DNA of 18,550 bases from assembly GCA_023257325.1 (NCBI GenBank), contig JALRCP010000014.1, positions 1-18,550 of the forward strand, written 5' to 3'. Below are positions 13,235-18,550 of the stretch, in pieces. Numbering within the stretch: position 1 is the stretch's first letter; every line of letters begins with the position of its first letter. The position numbers and the translations under genes are program-made. This DNA is from Polynucleobacter sp. (lineage in GTDB: Bacteria; Pseudomonadota; Gammaproteobacteria; Burkholderiales; Burkholderiaceae). The notes beneath the pieces were generated by a model. It was not told the origin of the DNA, did no database searches, and was given only the letters and a program-made list of their open reading frames with translations.

Positions 13235-13582
13235 TTAAGAAGCGCTGTAACCGCTGTCAGACTTGAGAAGATTACCTTGTAGATCGCCACCTTTTTCAAT
13301 TTCAATTTCAGCGTACTGCACGGTGCCAATCACCTTGCCGGTGGAACGAATAAACAGAGATTTTTTAGCGGAAAGGTTATCGTGGATCTCGCCACGTACG
13401 TCGACGACTTCAGCAGTCACTTTACCTTTAAGAACACCTGTGCTGCCCACAAGAATTTCACGAGCGGTCAATTCACCCTCAATCGTGCCAGAAATAGAGG
13501 CAATATCAGGAACCACAAAAGTACCTGTTAATTTCACGCCCTCGCCAACTGTCAGGCAACCATTTTGATTGTTATCCGCCAT
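13235..13582 (-). CDS. Bactofilin family protein 3, short form
   Basis: This compact 115-residue bactofilin is almost entirely core. It has beta-helix repeats from residue 9 to about 107 (GEGVKLTGTFVVP, SGTIEGELTA, GVLKGKVTAE, GEIHDNLSA, GKVIGTVQY, GGDLQGNLL). Unlike bactofilins 1 and 2 it lacks the MFGK start and begins MADNNQNG, so it may not bind the membrane on its own. The last eight residues are a Ser-rich tail. The ATG at 13582 has AGGGGG four bases upstream. It is the first gene of a two-gene unit with bactofilin 2 and is divergent from panD. Confidence 0.87.
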   Translation of the reverse strand: MADNNQNGCLTVGEGVKLTGTFVVPDIASISGTIEGELTAREILVGSTGVLKGKVTAEVVDVRGEIHDNLSAKKSLFIRSTGKVIGTVQYAEIEIEKGGDLQGNLLKSDSGYSAS

Positions 13583-13651
13583 AAAACCCCCTAAAAAATG
13601 ATTAAATTGTCATATTGGGCAAATTTTACAGCGAATATGCCTCTCTCAAGG

Positions 13652-13671
13652 TAGAATCCGCACCCGGAGGG
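13652..13671 (+). promoter_or_regulatory. panD -10 box and ribosome site
   Basis: TAGAAT (13652-13657, 5 of 6 matches to the -10 consensus) lies 20 bases before the panD ATG. GGAGGG (13666-13671), a strong ribosome site, is six bases before the ATG. No good -35 box was found. The Shine-Dalgarno sequence decides the start at 13678. Confidence 0.45.
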
Positions 13672-13677
13672 AAATTT

Positions 13678-14046
13678 ATGCAAAGAGTGATGTTGCGAGC
13701 CAAATTACACCGCGTCACGGTGACAGAGGCTGATTTAGAGTACGAAGGTTCATGTGGGATCGATGAGGATCTCATGGAGGCTGCTGACATGCGCGAGTTT
13801 GAGCGCATTGAGCTCTATAACATCAACAATGGCGAACGTTTTTCGACCTACATCATTAAAGCTGCGAGAGGTTCAGGGGCTATCTCTTTGAACGGTGCTG
13901 CTGCTCGTAAAGCTCATGTAGGTGATTTACTGATTATTTGCACATATGGCCCGATGTCCGAAGCGGATGCAAAGTCTTTTGTTCCCAAAGTCGTCCTGGT
14001 CAATGAGCAAAACAAAATTAAAGAAATCAAAAAAATTACGATTTAA
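13678..14046 (+). CDS. panD: Aspartate 1-decarboxylase proenzyme
   Basis: PanD makes beta-alanine from L-aspartate for pantothenate and coenzyme A. It is made as an inactive chain that cuts itself between Gly24 and Ser25, turning Ser25 into a pyruvoyl cofactor. The protein has 122 residues (E. coli 126). The N-terminus [20 protein letters not shown] carries Lys9. The cleavage site is EGSCGID (23-29). Arg54 and Tyr58, in GERFSTYI, match the substrate and catalytic residues, and [12 protein letters not shown] is the usual C-terminal signature. The frame extends 21 codons upstream (13615), but a strong ribosome site supports 13678. It stands alone. No panB or panC is nearby. Confidence 0.97.
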   Translation: MQRVMLRAKLHRVTVTEADLEYEGSCGIDEDLMEAADMREFERIELYNINNGERFSTYIIKAARGSGAISLNGAAARKAHVGDLLIICTYGPMSEADAKSFVPKVVLVNEQNKIKEIKKITI

Positions 14047-14080
14047 CTCAAATCAATCATTTGAAATCAGTAGTCGATAA

Positions 14081-14106
14081 AAAAGGCAGCCAAGGCTGCC
14101 TTTTGT
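14081..14106. terminator. Bidirectional terminator after panD
   Basis: AAAAGGCAGCC (14081-14091) pairs with GGCTGCCTTTT (14094-14104). It lies 34 bases after the panD stop and 44 bases beyond the end of the phosphohexomutase gene on the other strand. The GGCAGCC core is nearly the same as in the hairpin at 5912. Confidence 0.85.
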
Positions 14107-14148
14107 TTTGTATCCGATAGGATGGTTCTACAAGATCATAGAGAACCA

Positions 14149-15552
14149 TTAAAACGGCATCTTGGCATCCGGTTTAACGGCCAAGAAAACTTGCTTAAAT
14201 TCAGCCTGAATTCTTTCAATCGCTGCTTGTGTATCAGCTTCAAATCGCATCACCACAATCGGCGTTGTATTTGAAGGGCGCGCCAAGCCAAAGCCATCGA
14301 CGTATTCCACGCGTACCCCATCAATGGTGTTGACCGATTGCGCAGAGCCAAACAAAGATTGGTGACCTGTTGCTACTTTAGCTTTGATTGTGTCCAATAA
14401 GGCAAACGCTTCACCCTCTGCGCACGGCATTTGAAGTTCAGGTGTACAGATGGCGTTGGGCAGGCTTGTTAATGTGGCGTTGAGATCTTTCTCTGCGCTC
14501 AGAATCTCTAGTAAGCGCGCGCCCGTATAAAGTCCATCATCAAAACCATACCAGCGATCTTTAAAGAAAATGTGACCACTCATTTCTCCAGCCAATGGAG
14601 CGCCTGTCTCTTTGAGCTTTGCTTTGACCAAAGAATGACCTGTTTTCCACATCAGGGGCACGCCACCTGCAGCCTGCACATAAGTTGCTAGATTGCGGGT
14701 GCATTTCACGTCATAAATAATTTGAGCGCCAGGGTTACGAGATAAAACATCTTTGGCAAATAACATCATTTGTCGATCAGGGAAAATCACTTCCCCATTT
14801 TTAGTCACAACACCCAAGCGATCGGCGTCACCATCAAAAGCCAAACCAATTTCGTTGTCACTGGTTTTTAAATTCTGAATCAGGTCTTGAAGATTTTCGA
14901 GGTGAGCAGGATCGGGGTGATGGTTGGGGAAAGTCCCATCAACCTCGCAAAACAATTCTTGCACTTCACAACCTAGTTCGCGAAACAATCGACCTGCAAA
15001 TGCACCACCCACGCCATTGCCACAATCAACCGCGATCTTGATTTTTCTTTTGAGTTTGATATCGCCCACAATGCGTTGCAAATATTCAGGAAAAATATTG
15101 TGTTCTGAGCGAGTACCTTGACCACTTGCAAAGTTCTTCGCAACAATACGTTCACGCAAAGCTTGAATTTGTTCACCATAAATGGCCAAGCCACCTAAAA
15201 CCATTTTGAAGCCGTTGTAGTCAGGTGGATTATGACTACCAGTAATCATGATGCCTGATTTGGCTTGTTGGCCTTGGATGGTGATGTTTGTTCCAAAGTA
15301 CACCATGGGAGTCGCAACCACTCCTAAATCAATCACATGAACGCCCACCGATAGGAGACCCTCTGTGAGACCTTGCATCAAAGCAGGGCCTGATAGACGT
15401 CCATCGCGACCGACAACGCAGGTGTTCTCGCCAATATCACGCATGGCACTACCAAATGATTGACCAATTAAATAAGCGATGCTGGGATCTAAGGTCTTAT
15501 CAATGACACCACGAATGTCATACGCTTTAAAAATAGAAGGAGAGAGTTCCAT
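14149..15552 (-). CDS. algC: Phosphomannomutase/phosphoglucomutase (AlgC/ManB type)
   Basis: This enzyme interconverts hexose 6-phosphates and 1-phosphates, supplying mannose-1-P and glucose-1-P for lipopolysaccharide and other polysaccharides. It has 467 residues, like Pseudomonas AlgC (about 463). Domain 1 starts FKAYDIRG (8-15) and has the phosphoserine loop TGSHNPP with Ser106 (104-110). The magnesium loop is DGDADR (240-245), sugar specificity comes from GEMSGH (322-327), and the C-terminal phosphate-binding loop is RPSNTTP. Both mannose and glucose activities are likely from the family. Phosphoglucosamine mutase (GlmM) is unlikely given the AYDIRG start and the GEMSGH loop. It is 14 bases after pgi, so both probably share a transcript that branches fructose-6-P toward sugar nucleotides. 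Confidence 0.92.
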   Translation of the reverse strand: MELSPSIFKAYDIRGVIDKTLDPSIAYLIGQSFGSAMRDIGENTCVVGRDGRLSGPALMQGLTEGLLSVGVHVIDLGVVATPMVYFGTNITIQGQQAKSGIMITGSHNPPDYNGFKMVLGGLAIYGEQIQALRERIVAKNFASGQGTRSEHNIFPEYLQRIVGDIKLKRKIKIAVDCGNGVGGAFAGRLFRELGCEVQELFCEVDGTFPNHHPDPAHLENLQDLIQNLKTSDNEIGLAFDGDADRLGVVTKNGEVIFPDRQMMLFAKDVLSRNPGAQIIYDVKCTRNLATYVQAAGGVPLMWKTGHSLVKAKLKETGAPLAGEMSGHIFFKDRWYGFDDGLYTGARLLEILSAEKDLNATLTSLPNAICTPELQMPCAEGEAFALLDTIKAKVATGHQSLFGSAQSVNTIDGVRVEYVDGFGLARPSNTTPIVVMRFEADTQAAIERIQAEFKQVFLAVKPDAKMPF

Positions 15553-15566
15553 GAGATTTTGAAAAT

Positions 15567-17024
15567 TTAAGAGTTAAGCCACCGAATGCGTGCCGCTGTG
15601 ATTTCATCTATACCCTCTAAGCTTGGGTTTTCGCCTTTCAAAGCGGCTTGAATGGGTTTGGCCAATTTCTTACCCAGTTCTACACCCGGTTGATCAAAGC
15701 TATTTAAGTTCCAAATGGCGCCCAAGCAAATGGCTCGATGTTCATACAAAGCGAGCAAAGCCCCCAAGTGATAAGCATCTAACTTGGGTAACCAAATCAG
15801 GTTGCTAGGGCGTCCGCCTGGGCAAGAGTCATAGGCAAATTCTTCTTTGGAGCCATTGGCCAAAGCTTGAGCTTGTGCCAAGCAATTGGCCACCAAGGAT
15901 TGATGATGTTCTTTGGCTTCGGGCAAATCGCTCATGGGTTGTTTGATGGCAATGAAGTCCACAGGAATGATTTGATTGCCTTGATGAAGCATTTGGAAGT
16001 AACTGTGTTGAGAGTTGCTGCCAGCGCTACCAAATACCACTGGAGAGGTTGGGTCGCACGTTTGACCATCTAAAGTCACCGTTTTGCCATGACTTTCCAT
16101 TTCTAATTGTTGAAGCCATTCAGGTAAGAAGCGTAAAGCGTGTGCATAAGGAACGATGGCTTTGGCGGTGATGCCATGTTTTTGTTGGTTATGAATCAAA
16201 GTCAAAGCCAAAATCAAAGGCATGTTCTCTTGGGCGTCAGCATTTAAAAAGTGCTGATCCATCGCATGCGCACCCGCTAAAAACTCTTTAAAGGTATCAA
16301 AGCCAAATTTGATTGCAATTGGAAAGCCCACCGCAGACCATACTGAAAAGCGTCCACCTACCCAATCCCAGAATGGATAGATATTTTCAGGCGCGATACC
16401 AAATTCTGCTGCTGCTTTGGGATTTGCCGTAATGCCAATCAGGCACTTTTTCAGTTGTGATGGAGAAACTTGGTGAAGTTTCAACCAATTGATTACGGTT
16501 TGAGCATTCCGAATGGTTTCGAGGGTTGTGAATGTCTTTGAGGTGATTAAAACTCGCGTGCTACGCGGTTGTGCTTTGGCGAGTGCGGTCGCCAATTCGG
16601 CGCTATCAACGTTCGCTACAAAGTGCAGGCGAATCGATTTACTGTCTTTCGGATTAACCTGATACAAGGCATCGCAGACCAAGCGAGGCCCCCAGTCTGA
16701 GCCTCCAATGCCCAAGCAAATGACATCTGTGATGCCAATCAGTTGGTTACAAAAACCTTCAATTCGCTGCCAAACTCCTTTGACCAAAGGCATCACATCT
16801 TCGCCATTGACGGTCATGGCTTGATTGGAGAGATTGCGTAAAGCTGGATGGAGGGCGGCACGCCCCTCAGATTGATTGATGGCGCTACCTGAGAAAATAG
16901 CATCTCTTCTTTTGAAGACCTCTTTGGATAAAGCCATATCAATGAGTTGACGCCACTGAGAGTCATCAATTTTTTGATATGCCGTATCTAAAACAAGGTC
17001 TACAGCGCTAATTAATTTGGACAT
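15567..17024 (-). CDS. pgi: Glucose-6-phosphate isomerase
   Basis: Pgi interconverts glucose-6-P and fructose-6-P in the cytosol. At 485 residues it is shorter than E. coli Pgi (549), mainly at the N-terminus. Catalytic residues fit Arg224 (GGRFSVWS), Glu310 (MESHGK), His340 (SQHSYFQ) and Lys452 (ELGKKLA). The sugar-phosphate site is CLGIGGSD (103-110) and TSKTFTTLET (161-170). Two signature segments deviate from the common form: GSDWGP instead of GSDLGP, and GSAGSNSQH instead of GEPGTNGQH. The catalytic His is kept, so the enzyme should be active. No ribosome site precedes the ATG at 17024. A TAAAAT box lies seven bases upstream, which again allows a leaderless mRNA. It is first in a unit with algC. 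Confidence 0.94.
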   Translation of the reverse strand: MSKLISAVDLVLDTAYQKIDDSQWRQLIDMALSKEVFKRRDAIFSGSAINQSEGRAALHPALRNLSNQAMTVNGEDVMPLVKGVWQRIEGFCNQLIGITDVICLGIGGSDWGPRLVCDALYQVNPKDSKSIRLHFVANVDSAELATALAKAQPRSTRVLITSKTFTTLETIRNAQTVINWLKLHQVSPSQLKKCLIGITANPKAAAEFGIAPENIYPFWDWVGGRFSVWSAVGFPIAIKFGFDTFKEFLAGAHAMDQHFLNADAQENMPLILALTLIHNQQKHGITAKAIVPYAHALRFLPEWLQQLEMESHGKTVTLDGQTCDPTSPVVFGSAGSNSQHSYFQMLHQGNQIIPVDFIAIKQPMSDLPEAKEHHQSLVANCLAQAQALANGSKEEFAYDSCPGGRPSNLIWLPKLDAYHLGALLALYEHRAICLGAIWNLNSFDQPGVELGKKLAKPIQAALKGENPSLEGIDEITAARIRWLNS

Positions 17025-17041
17025 TTGCCAATTTTAACAAG

Positions 17042-17051
17042 GTCATATGAC
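17042..17051. promoter_or_regulatory. Perfect palindrome in the pgi/tRNA-Ser gap
   Basis: GTCATATGAC is a perfect 10-base palindrome. It lies between the candidate pgi -10 box (17031-17036, minus strand) and the region where its -35 box would be, and about 40 bases upstream of the tRNA promoter. An operator role is speculative. Confidence 0.25.
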
Positions 17052-17091
17052 GTAAAAGTGAAAAAAATCGCCCTTCAGTTTCAGATACCTC

Positions 17092-17097
17092 TATAAT
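17092..17097 (+). promoter_or_regulatory. tRNA-Ser promoter -10 box
   Basis: A perfect TATAAT lies 12 bases before the mature tRNA 5' end. The bases after it (CACGGC) form a GC-rich discriminator, as is common in stable-RNA promoters under stringent control. The -35 region has no good match to TTGACA. Confidence 0.6.
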
Positions 17098-17109
17098 CAC
17101 GGCTGTTTT

Positions 17110-17199
17110 GGAAGCTTGGCAGAGTGGTTGAATGCAGCAGTCTTGAAAACTGCCGAGGATGCGAGTCCTCCGTGAGTTCGAATCTCACAGCTTCCGCCA
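17110..17199 (+). tRNA. tRNA-Ser (anticodon UGA)
   Basis: This 90-base cloverleaf includes an encoded CCA end. The 7-bp acceptor stem is GGAAGCT (17110-17116) with AGCTTCC (17189-17195), and G is the discriminator base. The anticodon TGA is at 17144-17146, in a loop closed by CAGT/ACTG. The long variable arm GAGGA-TGCGAG-TCCTC (17155-17170) marks a class II, serine-type tRNA. The T arm is GTGAG-TTCGAAT-CTCAC. It reads UCA and, with modification, other UCN codons, and it is charged by SerS (4094-5404). A terminator follows directly. Confidence 0.98.
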
Positions 17200-17204
17200 A
17201 TACC

Positions 17205-17240
17205 AAAAACCTCCCTGCAGCAATGCTTGGGAGGTTTTTT
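17205..17240. terminator. Bidirectional terminator of tRNA-Ser and hemW
   Basis: AAAAACCTCCC (17205-17215) pairs with GGGAGGTTTTT (17229-17239) around a 13-base loop. It begins six bases after the tRNA CCA. Its T-run touches the hemW stop codon (17239-17241), so it also serves the minus strand. Confidence 0.85.
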
Positions 17241-18402
17241 ATTTGAGGAATAGCATCTGCAAATCGTTCAAATACTGCAACCCCAATGGTGACGGTTTGA
17301 TGGTTCTGGGGTCTTCATCTAGCAGCCCCTTGGCTAGAGCTTTTCCGAGCATGCCGTTGATTTGTGCCAAATCTAAGCCAGTTCTTTCCTGAAATTGGGG
17401 GGTTGGTACACCATCAACCAGCCTCAATACATTGAGCATGTATTCAAAGGGCAGATCTTCTTTGCTTAGCAATCGTTCTTCAATTAAGGCATGTCCATCG
17501 GCAAACATCTTTTGCATATATGACTCAGGGTGGCGTTCATTGGTTTGTCTGGCAATTTGATTGTGAGCAGAGATCTTCCCATGTGCTCCTGCGCCAATAC
17601 CGATGTAATCGCCAAATTGCCAATAATTCAAATTATGTTGGCAACGTTGCCTATTCTTGGCATAGGCCGAAACCTCATAGCGTTCATAACCGCTGGCTTT
17701 TAACTTGTCCATTAATACATCGAGCATCTCAAAAGCACTATCGTCATCGGGCAGTGCCGGTGGGTACTTGGCAAACAATGTATTGGGCTCGAGCGTTAGG
17801 TGGTAGAGCGAGAGATGAGCAGTATTAAAGGACAGTGCGATATCAAGGTCTGCGATAGCTTCGGACACTGTTTGGTTGGGTAATGCATACATCAAATCAA
17901 TATTGACTTGATCAAACAAATCCATGGCTGAGCTAATCGCAATTTTTGCTTGCGCAGCATCATGGATGCGACCTAAAGCTTTGAGCTTTTCATCATTGAA
18001 GCTTTGGATACCCAAAGAAATACGATTAACACCACTATTGGCAAAGCTTTTAAATTTTTCGATTTCAAAAGTGCCAGGGTTTGCTTCCATGGTGATTTCA
18101 GCATCAGCGTTGACTGGCAACAAAGCTCGTATATCTGAGAGGAGTTGATCTAAGCCGGCAGGGGACAAAAGGCTAGGTGTTCCCCCACCAATAAAAATCG
18201 TGTGTACTCTGCGACCCCAAACTTTTGGCAACACACTTTGCAAGTCTAGTTTTAATGCTTCGAGATATCTCTTTTCGTCAAACCCTTGCCCAGCAGTATC
18301 CCCATCCTTGATTTGGTGAGAATTAAAGTCACAGTAGGGGCATTTTTTAATGCACCAAGGTATGTGTACGTAAAGCGATAGAGGTGGTAAAGAGCTCAGC
18401 AT
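17239..18402 (-). CDS. hemW: Radical SAM family heme chaperone HemW
   Basis: HemW is a radical-SAM-fold protein that binds heme and delivers it to respiratory enzymes. It was long misannotated as an oxygen-independent coproporphyrinogen oxidase (HemN). The protein has 387 residues, close to E. coli HemW (378). The [4Fe-4S] motif is CIKKCPYC (Cys17, Cys21, Cys24), preceded by LYVHIPWC. Next come [10 protein letters not shown] (70-79) and the ANPGTFE segment. The C-terminal domain keeps GIGAGAHGK and NERHPESY. The four-Cys HemN motif is absent, since Phe follows the third Cys, so HemW is preferred. The ATG at 18402 overlaps the rdgB stop by seven bases, implying translational coupling. The rdgB-hemW pair is common in proteobacteria. 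Confidence 0.94.
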   Translation of the reverse strand: MLSSLPPLSLYVHIPWCIKKCPYCDFNSHQIKDGDTAGQGFDEKRYLEALKLDLQSVLPKVWGRRVHTIFIGGGTPSLLSPAGLDQLLSDIRALLPVNADAEITMEANPGTFEIEKFKSFANSGVNRISLGIQSFNDEKLKALGRIHDAAQAKIAISSAMDLFDQVNIDLMYALPNQTVSEAIADLDIALSFNTAHLSLYHLTLEPNTLFAKYPPALPDDDSAFEMLDVLMDKLKASGYERYEVSAYAKNRQRCQHNLNYWQFGDYIGIGAGAHGKISAHNQIARQTNERHPESYMQKMFADGHALIEERLLSKEDLPFEYMLNVLRLVDGVPTPQFQERTGLDLAQINGMLGKALAKGLLDEDPRTIKPSPLGLQYLNDLQMLFLK

Positions 18403-18550
18403 AAGTTTGGGCTGATTCTTTGTTGTATCTCTAGTAATTGTTTCTTAAGTGCTGTGCCGCGTTGGCTCACACTATTTTTTTCATGAGCGATTAACTCAGC
18501 CGCTGTCTTCCCTAATTCAGGAACGAAGAAGAGTGGGTCGTAACCAAATC
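18396..18550 (-). CDS. rdgB: dITP/XTP pyrophosphatase RdgB, C-terminal part
   Basis: Only the last 50 codons are inside the window and the gene continues past base 18550. RdgB hydrolyses ITP, dITP and XTP, keeping deaminated purines out of nucleic acids. The visible part starts [19 protein letters not shown], the family's conserved GYDP segment and the Lys-x-AAEL helix, and continues to SQRGTALKK, the counterpart of the usual S-H/Q-R-G-A nucleotide-binding motif. It ends ISPNLC. The stop TGA (18396-18398) lies within the first codons of hemW in the arrangement ATGCTGA. Identification is secure despite the truncation by the window edge. Confidence 0.93.
   Translation of the reverse strand, partial: FGYDPLFFVPELGKTAAELIAHEKNSVSQRGTALKKQLLEIQQRISPNLC

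Noticed and set aside
13263..13568. Plus-strand open frame of about 101 codons
   Set aside because: It lies wholly inside bactofilin 3 on the opposite strand, has no ribosome site and no recognisable domain.
13615..13677. Upstream start for panD
   Set aside because: The strong GGAGGG at 13666-13671 and the standard MQR start place the ATG at 13678.
17110..17240. tRNA-Ser as an integration site for a mobile element
   Set aside because: tRNA-Ser genes are common attachment sites, but no repeat of the tRNA 3' end, integrase or phage gene is present. The next gene is hemW.
17239..18402. Annotation as oxygen-independent coproporphyrinogen III oxidase (HemN)
   Set aside because: The length and the CxxxCxxCDF motif without the fourth Cys fit HemW, and HemN proteins are about 450 residues.

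Overview
The window is a dense, gene-rich piece of bacterial chromosome, with no gap over about 210 bases, no mobile element and no CRISPR. It has moderately low GC for its lineage. Protein sequences, the ftsK-lolA-serS block, the nadA/nadC/nadB set and the AT-leaning codon use suggest a betaproteobacterium of the Burkholderiaceae, most like the streamlined freshwater genus Polynucleobacter. That assignment is inference from pattern, not from a database match.

Layout. Bases 1-5404: trxB (-) is divergent from ftsK-lolA-serS (+). This resembles the Escherichia coli trxB-lrp-ftsK-lolA-rarA-serS block with lrp and rarA missing. Bases 5405-5945: a monocistronic HU gene with its own promoter region and a palindromic bidirectional terminator. 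Bases 5985-8539: an orphan SAM-dependent methyltransferase (-), divergent from prfC (+). Bases 8574-12166: the complete de novo pathway from aspartate to nicotinate mononucleotide, nadB (+) convergent on nadA-nadC (-), with the nadB and nadC stop codons overlapping. Bases 12280-13582: three different bactofilin genes, one (+) convergent on two (-). Bases 13678-14046: panD (+). Bases 14149-17024: pgi then an AlgC/ManB-type phosphohexomutase (-). Bases 17110-17199: tRNA-Ser(UGA) (+). Bases 17239-18550: rdgB (cut by the window edge) then hemW (-).

Themes. Most genes are core housekeeping: redox (trxB), division and chromosome segregation (ftsK, HU), lipoprotein transport (lolA), translation (serS, prfC, tRNA-Ser), cofactor synthesis (nadABC, panD, hemW), sugar-phosphate entry to glycolysis and envelope polysaccharides (pgi, algC) and nucleotide-pool cleaning (rdgB). 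Convergent gene pairs are separated by near-perfect hairpins flanked by A-runs and T-runs that can stop transcription both ways (around 45, 5926, 12742, 14092 and 17222). The nadB/nadC pair is the exception.

The least ordinary content is the triple bactofilin locus, followed by the uncharacterised methyltransferase and the inverted repeats in front of nadA. I see no clear candidate for an entirely new defence or mobile system.
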